In this document: positions 44,896-58,333 of the stretch, in pieces
How the letters are laid out: each line of letters opens with the position of its first letter
Numbering within the stretch: the stretch's first letter is position 1
The notes under the pieces: model-generated
Seen by the model: the letters and a program-made list of their open reading frames with translations, nothing else
Told to the model about the DNA's origin: nothing
Databases searched by the model: none
Made by a program: the position numbers and the translations under genes
Assembly (NCBI RefSeq): GCF_034702125.1
Contig: NC_085880.1
Span: 9,463,177 to 9,527,176 of the forward strand
Length of the DNA: 64,000 nucleotides
Reading direction: 5' to 3'
Origin: Engraulis encrasicolus
Taxonomy: Eukaryota > Chordata > Actinopteri > Clupeiformes > Engraulidae

Positions 44896-45689
44896 GGCTC
44901 AGCCAAGGCCACCACCATGAGCCCTTGAAGATTAATTAGGCTTAACAGACCTGTTCTAGAGCTGAATGGAAAATGAATGTAATTGTGTCACCAGCTCCTT
45001 CTCCCTAGTTTTGGCTACAGTGGTCGTGCATCTACTCCCACTGTTCCCACTCCCACTCCTCCCCTCCTGTGGTGCAGCGCTGTAGAATAATTAGCGTGTT
45101 GATTTAAGCGCATTGCATTGCCATGTCTTCAGATTGGCCCTCCCCTCCATCCTCCCACATAATCTCCACAGTCCCGAAGCTACTGGTTTTCGTTTCTTGT
45201 TCATCAGAGAGTGCATTTTTGCCACTTGAGTGGTGCAATGAAGGCTTTGTCTTGGCACTACTTTACCAGGCTACACACATACTCTAGATGGCGATCCAGC
45301 CAGCACGTATACAGCTCTTAAAGGTACAGTAAGATTGTGGCCAGAGTGGATATGCACAGTGAGTGATTCTGACAGTCCTTTATCACACTTTATCACTTTT
45401 TTTGCTGCTCTGTGCCACATAGCTGAGGCACATTTGATAAACCCCTGTTAGACTGATATAGGCTACCGACCACAGATGTGTGTGTTTGTTTGTGTGAGGT
45501 GAGCGCGTGTGTGTGTAGCCTATGTATGTGGCTGTGTGTGTGTGTCGGTGTGTGAGAGTGAGGGAGAGAGAGGAAGTGAGATCTGCCTGCATTTGTATGT
45601 AACAGTGAGCTAGGCCTATGGTTAATAGCCTATGTGGAATGGCGTGTGTTGTGTAATGTCTTCTGTATCTATGTAGCCTATGTATGCTA

Positions 45690-45760
45690 CTTGACACCTT
45701 AATTTCCCCTCGGGATTATTACATGATACTCTACTCTATTACTCCACTATATTATATACT
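45690..45760 (+). mobile_element. LINE 3' tail
   Basis: AATTTCCCCTCGGGATTATT is followed by an ACTCTACTCTATTACTCC tail. It is the mirror orientation of 31255-31330. Confidence 0.55.
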
Positions 45761-46071
45761 CTACTCTACTAATGCTGGTCATTGCAACTGTCCTGCATAT
45801 TCCCAATTTGATCTTTTTATGAATATTTAATAAGTAATAAACTACTGGGTAATATCTATTTGTGTGACCAATGTAGCCTACAGCAAGTTGTTCTGCTAAA
45901 AATGTCCATTAGCCTACCAGAAATTCAAAATGGCAGAGAAGATCCGTACCTTTTAGGCTAAGTGTAATTTTCTCAGTCATAATGAATTTGATGGAGGTGG
46001 TACTCTTGAAAAAAACCCAATATTTGTGAATGAGCAGCATGAATTCTGGAAATAAACTACTAAAATGACTA

Positions 46072-46537
46072 GGAACCTTTGTAGTTACCATGGAAACAGA
46101 GCAAAACAAGGTGCTGGAGCATGGGGATGTGAGGCTTGGTTACACTTGCTGCAGGTTTTGCTGGAAGTCGTCCTGCTCTCTCAAATGTTGTGGTGGTTAG
46201 GCCTATACGTCCAGGCACTGAGGGAGGGAGGGCGTTGGTGCTGGTTCTCCTTCCTTTCAGATGGAAGCTTTATAGATATTCTGAACAATGTCGATTTCAT
46301 TAACTAGCCATTAATTTGTAGCGTAGGCCTACTTGCCTATAATTTTGACCTCATTACACACTATTTTGTAGGCCTACCATCCCCATGCTCCAGCACCTTG
46401 TTTTGCTTGGTTTCCATGGTAACTACAAAGGTTCCTAATCCTCCTCTGCCTACAAAATAGTATGTAATGAGGTCAAAATTATAAGCAAGTAGGCCTACGC
46501 TACAACTTAATGGCTAGTTAATGAGATCGACATTGTA
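46072..46537. repeat. two interleaved inverted repeats
   Basis: Arm 1 (46072-46133) pairs with 46378-46437 (AGTTACCATGGAAAC against GTTTCCATGGTAACT). Arm 2 (46286-46374) pairs with 46448-46537 (CGTAGGCCTACTTGC against GCAAGTAGGCCTACG). The order is 1, 2, 1', 2', so both cannot form simple nested stems. Confidence 0.8.
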
Positions 46538-47363
46538 CGTAAAGAGCAGGAAAAGTAAGTAAATGAATAGATGAGGTCTAAAGAGGAAAATCATTTCATC
46601 AAATCAACCCACGTCATCTAATATTGCATTTTTAGTGTCTCCTGACCAGGGCTCTAAATTAACACCAACCAACCGGCCAAATGCTGGTGAAATGACAGTT
46701 TGGCAGTAGAAAAAGACAGACTTACTAGCCACTTTGAGCTGGTGGTGAAAAAAAAATATGGCCCTGCTCCCAAGACAAAATGTCTACAGACAAAAGCTGG
46801 TTTAATTTCAGGACGCACTTTTTATAGGTACAATGAGAGGGAAGGCTATTTTATGCACCCGACTCTGGGTTTCCAGGGAGATAAAACTGTGCAATCAAGT
46901 GTTCAAAAACAATCTTATTATTACCTATGAAAAAGGGAGTCCAAGGCACAAGGCACTCTTCTTGTGCAAAAATGTAAAAAAAATAAAAGCCTTTATTTAA
47001 ATATGGCTATTCATTTAAAAACATGAGGACAGAGGCTTTTTACTCATTTGTGCAGAGGAAGAGTGCCGTAGACTCCCTTTTTGATAAGACATTGTTTCCT
47101 TCGAGATTTTTTCAACAGTTCCTGAGCACCCAATATATATGAGCCCATACAAAATTAGGGGAGGGTGAGGGGCTGGTCTATGAAAAAAAAATGCCCGGGC
47201 TGTTTTTCGGCCCCAGACCAGCCCTAGCATTCTGTGCTGTATCAAAAGCTCAAGTTCATTTCCACTTTCATGTGAAATTCAGCCTATATGTGCCACAGTT
47301 TATCATTTAATCCAATAAACAGATTTGTATTGACTGACTTGCTGCAAAACATCCCCCCCCTAC

Positions 47364-47998
47364 ACACACACACACACACACACACACAGAGCAAGAAACA
47401 TAATAACGACAAGAGTAAGGCAGTGGGAAGGAGAGAACGAGAGAGTCCAAGGCAAGAGTTTCCAAGGCAAGGCAGGGTGAATGAGACACATACAGAGCAA
47501 CACAGCAACAAATAGCCAGACAGTGAACTGCACTCCGCTCCTCAGCTCCCCTCAGTTTACCTCTATAATGGCCTGAATGTCTGAATCGAGATTGCAGTGA
47601 GGGGGAGAGGAGTCATTATTAAGACTCCCGTGGACAGCACAGTAGCCGCACGCAATATGGCTGACCACAGATTGCGAGGGTCGGGTCCAGTGGACCGAGA
47701 AGTGGGAGGATTGGTGACAGCAGTAGCCTGGGGTTTACGATGATGAAGACATTTGGCTGCTGCTGCTCGCCACAAAGAGAGTGGTCTCATCAGCCACTTG
47801 AGGAAAATGGGCTTAGTAAGTGCGTGTGCACCAAAATGGTCGCTCACGACAAGTGTGTTGCATACTGAAATGTCAGATCAGGTCCTTCTATGTCTCAGCT
47901 CTATTGATTGGGTAAATATGCTATGAAATATAGGATGTGTAAAAATGTACATGAAAATTGACGCTGTAATGAATTTGGTGAACTATTTTAAAGGGGTA

Positions 47999-48059
<61 letters not shown>

Positions 48060-48117
48060 TGCGTGCGTGTGCGTGCGTGCGTGCTTGTGTGTGCGTGTGT
48101 GTGTGTGTGCGTGTACT
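47364..48117. repeat. (CA)n and (TG)n tracts
   Basis: (CA)13 lies near 47364-47390 and (TG)n at 48001-48057, grading into GTGC variants to 48117. 47500-48000 holds nothing recognised. Confidence 0.9.
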
Positions 48118-48817
48118 GTATTGTTGTAAACACCGCACACACAAATCTATTTCCTTTATTAAGCATATGCACGCACGCATCCATAATGTCTTATCTACCT
48201 GCCACTCAAAGTGGAGCTACATCATATCCAATCAGGGTTTGTTTATGGCATTAGTTAGATCGATGGATATCTATTCTGGTAAGGTGTGTTAATGAGAAGA
48301 GGATGTTGATGTACACATGTGATGCCATGCACTGTCATTCAAAATAAATGATTAATTTGCATCCTACACTATACACAGTGTGTTAGTCACAATTGTACGC
48401 TGTACTGTAACAGCAAAACAACACATTTATAGTTCATTAAAGTCCTTTTGCACAAGCCTCTTCAGGTGCATATGTGAGGCAGGAAAACTTGACCAAGGAT
48501 GGAAGTTCAGAAAACTGATTACTGTTTTTTATTATTATTATTATTTCTTGGAGCGAGCAGCGTGTTTCATCCAGTTTGTCTGGAGGTTTGCTCTTTACCA
48601 GATGAATGTTGAAAAAAAGGCTATTGGCTGTTGGATGATGTGAACTTTGTGCTATTCTTCACAGCAGAATTGCTAACCAACGTCAGAGCCCTGCTTCATG
48701 GAAAGGGGCCTTTGAAAAAAATGCTCCAATTTAATCGCACATAACATGTCTGGTGAAAGATGGTACCGTATAACAACAGAAGACTAATTATGAACAAAAA
48801 TATCTTTCATGCCTCTG

Positions 48818-48819
<2 letters not shown>

Positions 48820-48904
<85 letters not shown>

Positions 48905-48930
48905 CGAGAGAGAGAGCGAGAGAAAGAAGA
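48820..48930. repeat. (GA)n microsatellite
   Basis: About 37 perfect GA units followed by an imperfect GAGC/GAAA part. Confidence 0.95.
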
Positions 48931-48949
48931 GAAACCGACTGACTGACTT

Positions 48950-50536
48950 ACTGAGTCAGTGTCGTCATCATTTTATACTTAGAGTAAAATGGTTGATAAA
49001 TCTTACATTTCTACGGACAAGTCACCTTTATCTTGTGGAAATATTGGTTCCAGAAAAACACCTGTTTTTCTAATCCAACTCTTCCACTATGCATAGACCA
49101 GTACTTGGGTTGTCAGTGATAACTAGCCTGGATATGATTAAATCCTCCTCTTCGCCTGATTACGTGCCCAGAATCTACTGGCCTTGAAGGGTTTTGGAAA
49201 ACATGGTAGCTGTCAAAATGCAGGACCAAAAAGGTTTGGTTATTAAACAATGCTGGAAGCCATTCTTTAATCCATTTGACGTATGGTTTGAGTGATTTTA
49301 CTTTTAATCTAAAAATGTCATTGCAAATAAAAAATTGCAGATAGGTATAGGTCTTTTCAAAGATGAGCTCCTACAGTATGCAGCAGACCTATTTAAATAA
49401 AAGTATATGCTATTACAAGGATTAATTAGCCTTTGATTACGACCTGAAGAAAAATCACAAAACTAAACCACCACTGGTATTATAATCAAATATGGACCTT
49501 GTCATATTGTATTTTGTGCTGTGTAAATTATGGGCCTACTACATTTGACATTTTACATATGCCCTACATTTGTTGGGGGACCTGCTTGTTTGCTGGTATA
49601 TTTCATTGAAAGACTGATAACATAAAATGTAAACTTGTACGACATTTAAACTAATAATAATTGTTAACCAGAGACACACTATTCAAATTAATTTATTTAA
49701 ATGAGTAGGCTACATTTAAATATCTAATGCTGCGGAATTATTTGTCTGTGAGTTAAATTCTGATGGTCTCTTGGTCACGTAGCCTAATGCTTGTGGTTTG
49801 AGGTAACCAGTGGGTGAAATTGTATTGATTTTTCTTCAAGGCTGTGACAACAGATGTGTCAGCGTGTTCCATGTTCACAGACACCCAACCCCATTCAAAC
49901 CATGCTTCTTTGTACATGGCCATCCCTGGGACTTCATTTCTTTTGTGTTATCTAACGTCATCTTAAAAATGGTCAGTGTTGCTCAGAGAAAACACATGCA
50001 CACACACACGCACCCACCCGCATGCACGCACACACACACACACATGCGCACGGCCGCCACCCACATGCATGCCGGAATAGCGAAGATTCTCCATTTAAAA
50101 TTCAGAAATGATGTAAACATTTTGGGATGCTGCTGCCCTTCCCATTCAGCCCTAATTGCAATCCCAAAATCAAAATAAATAAGAAATTAAAAATAATCTA
50201 TGAAAAATTAAACAAACATAATACTGTAATAAAATGTGTTGGATATATGTTTGCAGAGATGTCTTCCTCAAATAGGGGTCTCATTAGATACATTTTGACA
50301 AGCATGTTTTGATAATACATGAAGAAAGAACAGACATAATGCAATCAAAAATGAGCTACTGTAGTTGTTATGATGCAATTGTTAATGAATTATACAGTAC
50401 TGTCTCACGTTTTACTCCAGTTGAGAAGATTTTTGGCTATATAGGCTATTGACAATCTATGTAACTGTAGACCTTCTCAAGCGAGGCAACTGAGGATGGG
50501 CAAAATCTGCCTCTGAAGAAGCACAACCCGATAGCA
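48950..50536. other. intergenic, nothing recognised
   Basis: There is only a short CA/GCAC tract at 49994-50050. I see no exon. Confidence 0.45.
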
Positions 50537-50742
50537 CAGTGGTTCTCAACTTTTTTGAACAAACGCCCCCTTGACCTCATCATACCCCCCCCCCCCCCCT
50601 CAGTATTCAAAAATAAAATAGACTAATACCTTCCAATGGCAACTAAACACCACCCCCTCTCAGCTGTATGCTTCTCAACACCCCCTTAGGGCTCCCCAAG
50701 GCCCCCTGGGGGGCTGTAGCACCCACGTTGAGAAACACAATC
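50537..50742. mobile_element. hAT MITE, TSD CGATAGCA
   Basis: It starts CAGTGGTTCTCAACTT and ends with a slightly degraded complement (ACGTTGAGAAACAC). CGATAGCA is exact at 50529-50536 and 50743-50750. The left terminus is related to the element at 20714. Confidence 0.85.
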
Positions 50743-50942
50743 CGATAGCATCTGTCTCTCTCACCTCTGACTGTAGATAAGAGCCCATTTGGGAACAAGG
50801 CTTGATTACAACCACTCTTGCTGCTTTTATAACTCTGCACTTCAGTGGGGTTTTGGTTGTGAGAGGCTCTTGGAGAGGGTAGTTTGCAAGGAAAGTGGAT
50901 GCGAAAATCTTAGCAGTTATTACCTGTAGAGTTGACTATTAG

Positions 50943-51048
50943 GCTTGTTCGTGACGAAGCAGTAAGATTTTTGCTAGGCAGTGGGCATGCGCACTTTGCC
51001 AGTTTGATGCATTCTAGCATCACTGCGTCGTCACGACCAAGCCCATTG
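50943..51048. repeat. hairpin element related to 6320-6475
   Basis: GGCTTGTTCGTGACGAAGCA and CACTGCGTCGTCACGACC are inverted copies enclosing GCGCACTTTGCCAGTTTG, as in the element at 6320. Confidence 0.7.
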
Positions 51049-51120
51049 CAATGCCCTACTTAGGTTTTCCCAAAAGGTCACTCAGGCAGGTGTAGCTAAT
51101 CCAATACAGCTATACTAACG

Positions 51121-51592
51121 AAGAAAAGAGGACACATCACTCCACTACTGGTCACTGGCTACCAGTGAGATTTAGATTTGAGTTTTAAGCTCGTCTGATA
51201 GTTTATAAGTCACTAAATGGCTTTGGCAAGTGTGTTTAGACATATCTGAGCAATACCATTCTGATAGATGTCTTAGTTCAGAGTCCACTGGTTGTGCCTA
51301 TCAAATCCAGACAGGGTGAAATGGCATTTAGTCATTATGCTGCCAAATGCTGGAACCAGCTTCCTGTTCAAATTAGAACCCCTTCAACAGTAAACAGTAA
51401 ACAGTCGTTTTAAAAAGAAATTAGAAACAGTTTTATTTTTATCTGCCTTTGGTGATAGCCCTAAATGTAAAATACAATATAGTTTTTTCTTCTCCTTTCT
51501 CTTTCTCTACCCTCTAGCACATTGAAATACAGTTTTCTTTGATAATGTGCTATATAAATAATATTGATTGATTGATCGATTGAGGTATTTAA
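51121..51592 (+). mobile_element. 3' end of an L2/Rex-type LINE
   Basis: It translates as HWLPVRFRFEF, then VYKSLNGFG, a stop, YLSN and KSRQGEMAFSHYAAKCW followed by NQLPVQIR. This is the C-terminal reverse-transcriptase region of CR1-clade LINEs, broken by several stops. It ends in an ATTGATTGATTG tail. Confidence 0.85.
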
Positions 51593-53019
51593 TCCGATAG
51601 GCCAGAACCGGTTAAATATGAACAATCAAATATCTCCTTATAAAAGCCTTAAACATTTAAACAGATTATATTTGGTGGTTTATAATGTTTTATAAACCAA
51701 TTAAACAGGGAAATTGACCATGTATCAGCTCGTTTAAGCCGATTATAGGCCTATTTAACCGGTTTAATAACACAAAACAGAGGGGGCATGTAAAATGGTA
51801 AAGGCATCATTCAAGTCTAACTCAAAATGTGTAACAGTAAGTGAAAGTGCTAATTACCATTTGCCATCTCATAGCACACCATGTCACACAGTCCACAAAT
51901 AGGCCTACATTATTTTATTATTTTACTGTATAGTAGGTCTATACTGCAGATTTGAATGTGTTCTCGCACTTCAGCTTCTGAAATGATCTACTGCATCAAA
52001 CTTTTAATTTCAAACTGATCATCCATTTCCATTTCATTATTCATTTCTGTAATGAGTGTGGATGACTGACAATAGTATTTTCGCACAGCTCAGTGGTCCT
52101 TGTCTTTCCTTTGAAATCAGCCAGCTGTGCCCTGCCTCTGTACTGTCAGTGCTCCTTTGTCCAAACGCCAACCCAAGCCTCCACACACCTGTATGCCTGT
52201 CATGGCTGCCCTCTGAGCTCTCAACAGGGTCACAGGGTCTCTCTGCTGCCACTCTACCCCTTCCTCTACAGTGTCTGGGACACACTCAGCCTTTTGTACT
52301 TTGTATGGAGATAAAAAAGGATGATTTTGCCTGCATTTTAGTTGTTGTGGCTTACTTCAAAGGGGTTAGATGAATAAAAGCATCTCACACACAAATATCA
52401 GAAGAGTGTTTGCTGTTACGTATTGTGGAGGTGTTTGAGATATGGCTTTTATTATTGTAACTTCCCTTCTCGAAGAAACATCTTTCGCTTGCGACAGACA
52501 AGAAACTGCAATATGTATTCATTTCGGACTGAAAACATAGACGGAATGATTTTGCAGACTTCTGGTGCACACTACGTATATGGTGTTGTTGATTCCATCA
52601 TTATGCACAATTTGCTGTATGACCAGAATCGTATATTACAATGCCATGACAAAATGGTAAAACCAAACTATATTTCTGACTGCATGTAGCCTAATTACAA
52701 CTTTGATTTAAGAAAATAAATAAATAAATAAAAATCACTGACATTCATTTGTTTGGGGGACTACAAAAGCTTGTGGGCAAAAGTCACCACAGTCTTACTT
52801 TGGGTTCTTCTTTGAGTTTTACCATAAGTGGTAGGCCTATAATAAGGTGAGATATTCCAGGAGTGAAGAACAGACTTAGTTTTATGAACAGCCTACATGT
52901 TGAAAACGTAACACTGTTTAGCAAGATAGAACATGCCTTGTAGCCTATGCAATTTGGTAGTAAATTCACATATGAAAACACAGATTTCCAAATAAATAGT
53001 CACACATATTTACATTGTA
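51593..53019. other. intergenic, distal 3' side of the receptor gene
   Basis: No gene was recognised. Some of it may be receptor 3' UTR, which would be read on the minus strand, but no polyadenylation site could be assigned. Confidence 0.4.
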
Positions 53020-53055
53020 AACACACGCGCGCACACACGCACACGCGCGCACGCG

Positions 53056-53147
<92 letters not shown>
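53020..53147. repeat. (CA)n tract starting 2 nt after the receptor stop codon
   Basis: The tract is about 45 perfect CA units plus a mixed CA/CG part toward 53020. On the receptor strand it reads (TG)n immediately behind TAG AC, so the mRNA 3' UTR should open with a long UG repeat. Confidence 0.95.
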
Positions 53148-53149
<2 letters not shown>

Positions 53150-54562
53150 CTACTCGCTGATTTGACCTGGCAACCCATCACATTCGAGTGCCGTTGAGGT
53201 GAATGGCGTGATGGTGTCCAAGGAGATCTCTCCTTCACACTCGAAGTGTCCAATTGCGGGCAACAGCATATGTTTGTGGTTTCCGGACACGTTAGATGCC
53301 ACCGACTCCTTGTCAAATGGCAGGCCAGTGTCATCCCTGGAACTGAGCACTTCGTGGGGAAGTGGTATCACCAGTGGCGGTGCGTCTTTCTGAAGCGTTG
53401 TGTCGTGGTGATAAGACACAAGTTCATTACTCAAGTTCACCGCCTCCACCGTGTTGCTTGGGCAAAGTTTGTTGCAGCCCAGAATAGAGGAGAATGCTTT
53501 CCTGAAATCTGCGTTAAATGCGTATATGACAGGATTTAGGGACGAATTCGCCCAGCCGAACCACACGAATATGGTGAAAGTTGTGTCGCTGACGCATTGG
53601 CAGAATGGCACCATGCAGTTCAGAACAAAGAATGGCAGCCAGCAAAAGACAAACACACCCATAATGATGGAGAGAGTTTTCAAAACTTTGGTCTCTTTCT
53701 TAAAAGTTGTTTTCAGTGAGCTTTCAGTGGAGCAGTCGTTGGTATGCAAGTTGTTCTGCGCTTGCTCGGCTGCCCTCTCCAAGGACGATATTCGTCTAAT
53801 CTGTGTTTGCGCAATACGAAAAATCCTGGTGTAGGTGGCAATCATGATGATCACTGGGATATAAAAGCTTATCAGTGAAGATGAGATCGCATATGTTCTG
53901 TTTAGGTTGGCCTTGCAGTTATCTGTCTGAGTGATGTTGAGTGCGTCTTCTGCGTCCTCCTCAGCCATGTGCCAATTGAGCTGAACAGGTATGAAAGAGA
54001 TAAGGATGGATAGGGTCCATGCCAACCCAATCATCATGAATGCCATTCTATGTGTCATTTTGCGTTCATATCTGAACGGACTGGCTATAGCCCAGTATCT
54101 ATCCAGACTTATGATGCACAGATTAAGGATAGAGGCAGTGGAGCACATTATGTCAAACGCTATCCAAATGCCGCAGAAACGTCCAAACAGCCAAGAACCA
54201 GCGACCGCCGAGATTGCCTCCCAGGGCATGACCAGAACTGCTACAAATAAGTCCGACACGGCCAGAGAAATGACAAAAAAGTTGGTCACTTTGGAGCGAA
54301 GGTGTCTGAATTTTATGACTGCTGCGCACACAAGCATGTTCCCAAGCAGCGTTGAAACTATGAGGAGAAAAAGAACAAAACCAACCAGCACCCTTATACT
54401 GTTGCCGCGTTCGCTCCCCTCCTCTGTACCATTTGCTCGAACTTCGTTTGTAAAGTTCTCCATGTAGTCCTTTGTGAACAGCATAATTCTGCCAAACATC
54501 TTATGTAAAGGTGGGGAAGATAACTTTTGACATCCGGGCTGCTTGGAAGTCCATACGTCCAT
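53150..54562 (-). CDS. D1-class dopamine receptor, probably D1C (drd6-like)
   Basis: This is a seven-helix Gs/Golf-type receptor at the plasma membrane that binds dopamine, uninterrupted as in all D1-class genes. Length is 470 residues from the first ATG (54562, G at -3 and +4), or 437 from MENFTNEV at 54463. The shorter form has the family's usual N-terminus of about 25 residues with two N-glycosylation sites (NFT, NGT). Visible: TM1 near residues 58-83, Asp3.32 in IAFDIMCST (about 137), DRY (154-156), the TM5 serines [11 protein letters not shown], a third loop [17 protein letters not shown] in TM6, NPVIYAF in TM7, and tail cysteines LGCNKLC for palmitoylation. [18 protein letters not shown], rather than the SVDRYW I know from D1 and D5, and the MENF start favour D1C; the tail NLSNELVSY resembles D5. 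Class is certain, subtype likely. Confidence 0.95.
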   Translation of the reverse strand: MDVWTSKQPGCQKLSSPPLHKMFGRIMLFTKDYMENFTNEVRANGTEEGSERGNSIRVLVGFVLFLLIVSTLLGNMLVCAAVIKFRHLRSKVTNFFVISLAVSDLFVAVLVMPWEAISAVAGSWLFGRFCGIWIAFDIMCSTASILNLCIISLDRYWAIASPFRYERKMTHRMAFMMIGLAWTLSILISFIPVQLNWHMAEEDAEDALNITQTDNCKANLNRTYAISSSLISFYIPVIIMIATYTRIFRIAQTQIRRISSLERAAEQAQNNLHTNDCSTESSLKTTFKKETKVLKTLSIIMGVFVFCWLPFFVLNCMVPFCQCVSDTTFTIFVWFGWANSSLNPVIYAFNADFRKAFSSILGCNKLCPSNTVEAVNLSNELVSYHHDTTLQKDAPPLVIPLPHEVLSSRDDTGLPFDKESVASNVSGNHKHMLLPAIGHFECEGEISLDTITPFTSTALECDGLPGQISE

Positions 54563-54576
54563 CACCAAAACAACAA

Positions 54577-54585
54577 TTAATCCAT
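54577..54585 (-). other. minimal uORF (ATG GAT TAA) ahead of the receptor start
   Basis: On the minus strand, AAGATGGATTAATTG lies 14 nt before the 54562 ATG. It would act as a two-codon uORF if the leader extends this far. The transcription start is unknown. Confidence 0.35.
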
Positions 54586-54599
54586 CTTGGAGACCAGTC

Positions 54600-55900
54600 T
54601 AATCAGAGAAATTCACCTACCCATCACGTCGTCGAAAGGTCGACACATTTCAGGTGGAGTCATTTTGAAGAGTAGCCTATGTCTTGACAGTCTTTCTCGT
54701 GATTTTTGGCAACTTCGTCGTTTCATCGATGCCAGTGGATAGTTGGATGGGAAAAGAGCAAAGCGCACCAACCATTTCATGGCTTTTCCCAGCAACAGGC
54801 GCATGCGATTGGTTTCCATCTACCGAACATTTGAATGCACCCAACCGTTCTGGTGCTAAGCCTACATCCAAGACTGAGTGTCTGTCTCCAATAGGGGAGC
54901 CTACAACCTATGATTAACCGTTAGAAAAAAATGTCTACATAATGTTATCTGCATTAAAAAAAAAAGTCTACGTAGGCCAAATTATGATGAAAGAGTAGTA
55001 TGCTATTGGTTATAAGATAATGCGCAATAGGGAAATAGTTCCACTGAAAAAGTAAATGAAACAAAGGATACCTCTTTATAATAATTAAACGTTTTTAGAA
55101 TATGGTAAACTTCACTTGCCCACTTTATTAACCAAACACGTGGATACTGCTGTTTCAATGTTCACTGTCTCTTGTGTTGGACACGTGCATTTTACTATAA
55201 TTATCAATCTTGATTATTATCCTGCCACAGCTTTGATTGCGATGTGGAGTGATGGTGAATTTACGCAGCCAGCTGACGCCATCTAGCGACTGGGAATCGA
55301 CTAGGCTGACAACGAGAATATGGACAGCAGAATAGAATGGAGTAGACCACACTTGTTCAGAACAGAAGCATACTATTTTCACAGATAAAATTGGATTGAA
55401 AGTAGCTCGGACCCCCGAGAGTCAGAGTCAGTCAGAGTCAGAGTCAGGCTTAGCCCAAGGGTTGCTGGTTCATTTCCTGACTCGCCAAGTTGGTGGAGGA
55501 AGTAGGCCTAATAAACCCTACCCATCCTTTTGAGCTGAGGCACCCTGCATATAGTAGGCCGTCTACCACCCTGACACATTTGCTCCCTTTGGGTGTTGTT
55601 TGGGACTGCCCTATTGCACAGGCATGAATGCAATTTTGTAGTTTATATTTAAATGTGTATGGCATTACTGCTGCAGCTTTACATCATGTTACACTTCTCA
55701 AACACTCCAAAGGCACACACTTATACTTATCCTCTTCGTCCCGGCTGGAACATAAGGCCGCCATCATTGCCACTGAACCCTGTCTCGTGCTTTGGCCTGT
55801 GCTTCATCTCAGGACAGCTTCATAAGAGTAAGAGTATGCACATCCCACCTCTCTGAGGCTAGCTGTAGGACAAAGGCATATCTGATAGTGGAAAGAGTAG
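54600..55900. other. receptor 5' flank, intergenic
   Basis: No coding exon is seen. Short GTCAGA repeats occur at 55420-55447, and a tRNA-like SINE scrap (GGTTGCTGGTTCATTTCC) lies near 55457. Confidence 0.4.
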
Positions 55901-55902
55901 TA

Positions 55903-56056
55903 TAGTCCGCCGCACACTGTAGCTCCGCTTTGAACATGTATTCAGCTCATACAATGTTTCGACCCTACAGGGCCTTCATCAGGCATGATTTTGAAACGTT
56001 GTATGACCTGTCACCTGAATACATTTTTAAAAAAGGAGCGACAGTGTGCGGACTAT
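55903..56056. mobile_element. short MITE with AGTCCGCCGCACACTGT ends
   Basis: The ends AGTCCGCCGCACACTGT and ACAGTGTGCGGACT pair imperfectly. The interior contains ATGTTTCGACCCTACAGGGC and TTTGAAACGTTGTATGA. Confidence 0.65.
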
Positions 56057-56059
56057 TAC

Positions 56060-56960
56060 TCTTTCTACTCATCCCAGGACAGCCCCATCCCCTTTAGCTG
56101 TCATCATGGTCCTTCGCCAGGTCTTCTTTGGTATTCCCCTCTGTCTTTTCCCCAGTGTCCATCTCAAGGAGACGTTTGGTGTTCATTGGGCATTCTGAAT
56201 AGGCTACATGGCTGAGTCATCTTAGCCTTCATTTTTGAATTTCAAGAGACATATGTGAGCTGCCTGTCCTCTTGTTAAGTTCCTCATTTCAGATCTTGTT
56301 TGGTCAAAAGCTGTTGGAGATTTTTCGGAGGCAGTTGTTATGGAAGACATGAACATTTCGCATGTCTTGTTTTGTTACTCTCTAGCAGGACCGTAACCAG
56401 ACATTTTCAAATGCCGAGGTCAAATACTGCGTGCTGTAGGCTACTGCATACTGTACATTTAGATTGCTTCAAACATTTCAGTCAAACTCTTAAGTTTGTT
56501 TTCATTAATCACAGCCTTAAGGATACATGGGTGTGGTGTATATAGACTGAATTTATCGGTGTTGATCATATATCGGTTTTCATCAATAAATACATTTTAC
56601 ATTACTGAAAAAAATACAGAGGACGGTGACGGTGACCTCTATGTCCTCAATGGTAGTTACGGCCATACTCTCCAGCACTTAGAGCCATACAGCAGGACCG
56701 CCTGACCTTTGTTCTGAGGTTGTACTGCTATACTGCTTCCAGATACAGAGTTGGCTGAAGGCACCTCTTGCTTTATTCAGGGCAGCGTGTGATGTGATGT
56801 GTGATGTCCTTTTGTGTCCTGCTTTCACTGCTTGTGATGCTTCCAAGGCATGGAAATTCCTCAACACTGTTAGTTCCTCTCCGTCGATGGATGAAAAGGG
56901 ACAGCACCCAGCGTTTTAAAACAAGGTAACATACCTTCACCACAAACCCAGAGGTTCTCA
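56060..56960 (-). mobile_element. degraded LINE reverse-transcriptase C-terminus
   Basis: On the minus strand, VEEFPCLGSITSSESRTQKD is followed in a shifted frame by a KARGAF-type block, matching the EFxYLGSxxSxxGxxxxDI region of non-LTR retrotransposons. Further downstream GIPKKTWRRTMM and a GLSWDE-like end near 56050-56170 match the usual C-terminus. It is broken by frameshifts and stops. Confidence 0.65.
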
Positions 56961-58030
<1,070 letters not shown>

Positions 58031-58035
58031 AGACG

Positions 58036-58043
58036 TGACGTCA
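58036..58043. promoter_or_regulatory. palindromic CRE-like site TGACGTCA
   Basis: A full consensus cAMP-response element about 290 bp before the tbc1d12 start codon, in sequence richer in CpG than its surroundings. It is a candidate CREB/ATF site for this gene, and possibly for the divergent receptor gene 3.5 kb away. Confidence 0.55.
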
Positions 58044-58333
58044 CGGTCAGATTCAAAATGGCTTCTATTTATGGAAGAAGCGAAGGTCCTGATGAAGCAG
58101 GATAAATTCGCCCGATTAGTTTTTTATAACAAACAAGGACACTAGCATTCGAACTTGGGTTGATCCCGCAGCAATATGGATTGCTTTAATCGTCAAGTAC
58201 TATCTGGCGGCTGTGTTGAGTCTCCGTAAGATGAGATCTTGTTCATCTTACAGCGAGAGAAAATTGCTCAGCCGCCGAGAGAGGCTCCGCAGGAGGATTT
58301 TATGTACCAGCCTCGACGCGGACCGTGAATGAA

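Noticed and set aside
48760..48942. Arg-Glu and Ser-Leu repeat frames here and at 57217-57572 and 40270-40701
   Set aside because: They are translations of (GA)n/(CT)n tracts only.
53991..54467. 158-codon frame on the + strand
   Set aside because: It is antisense to the dopamine receptor coding exon. The receptor frame is fully conserved, so this is a shadow.
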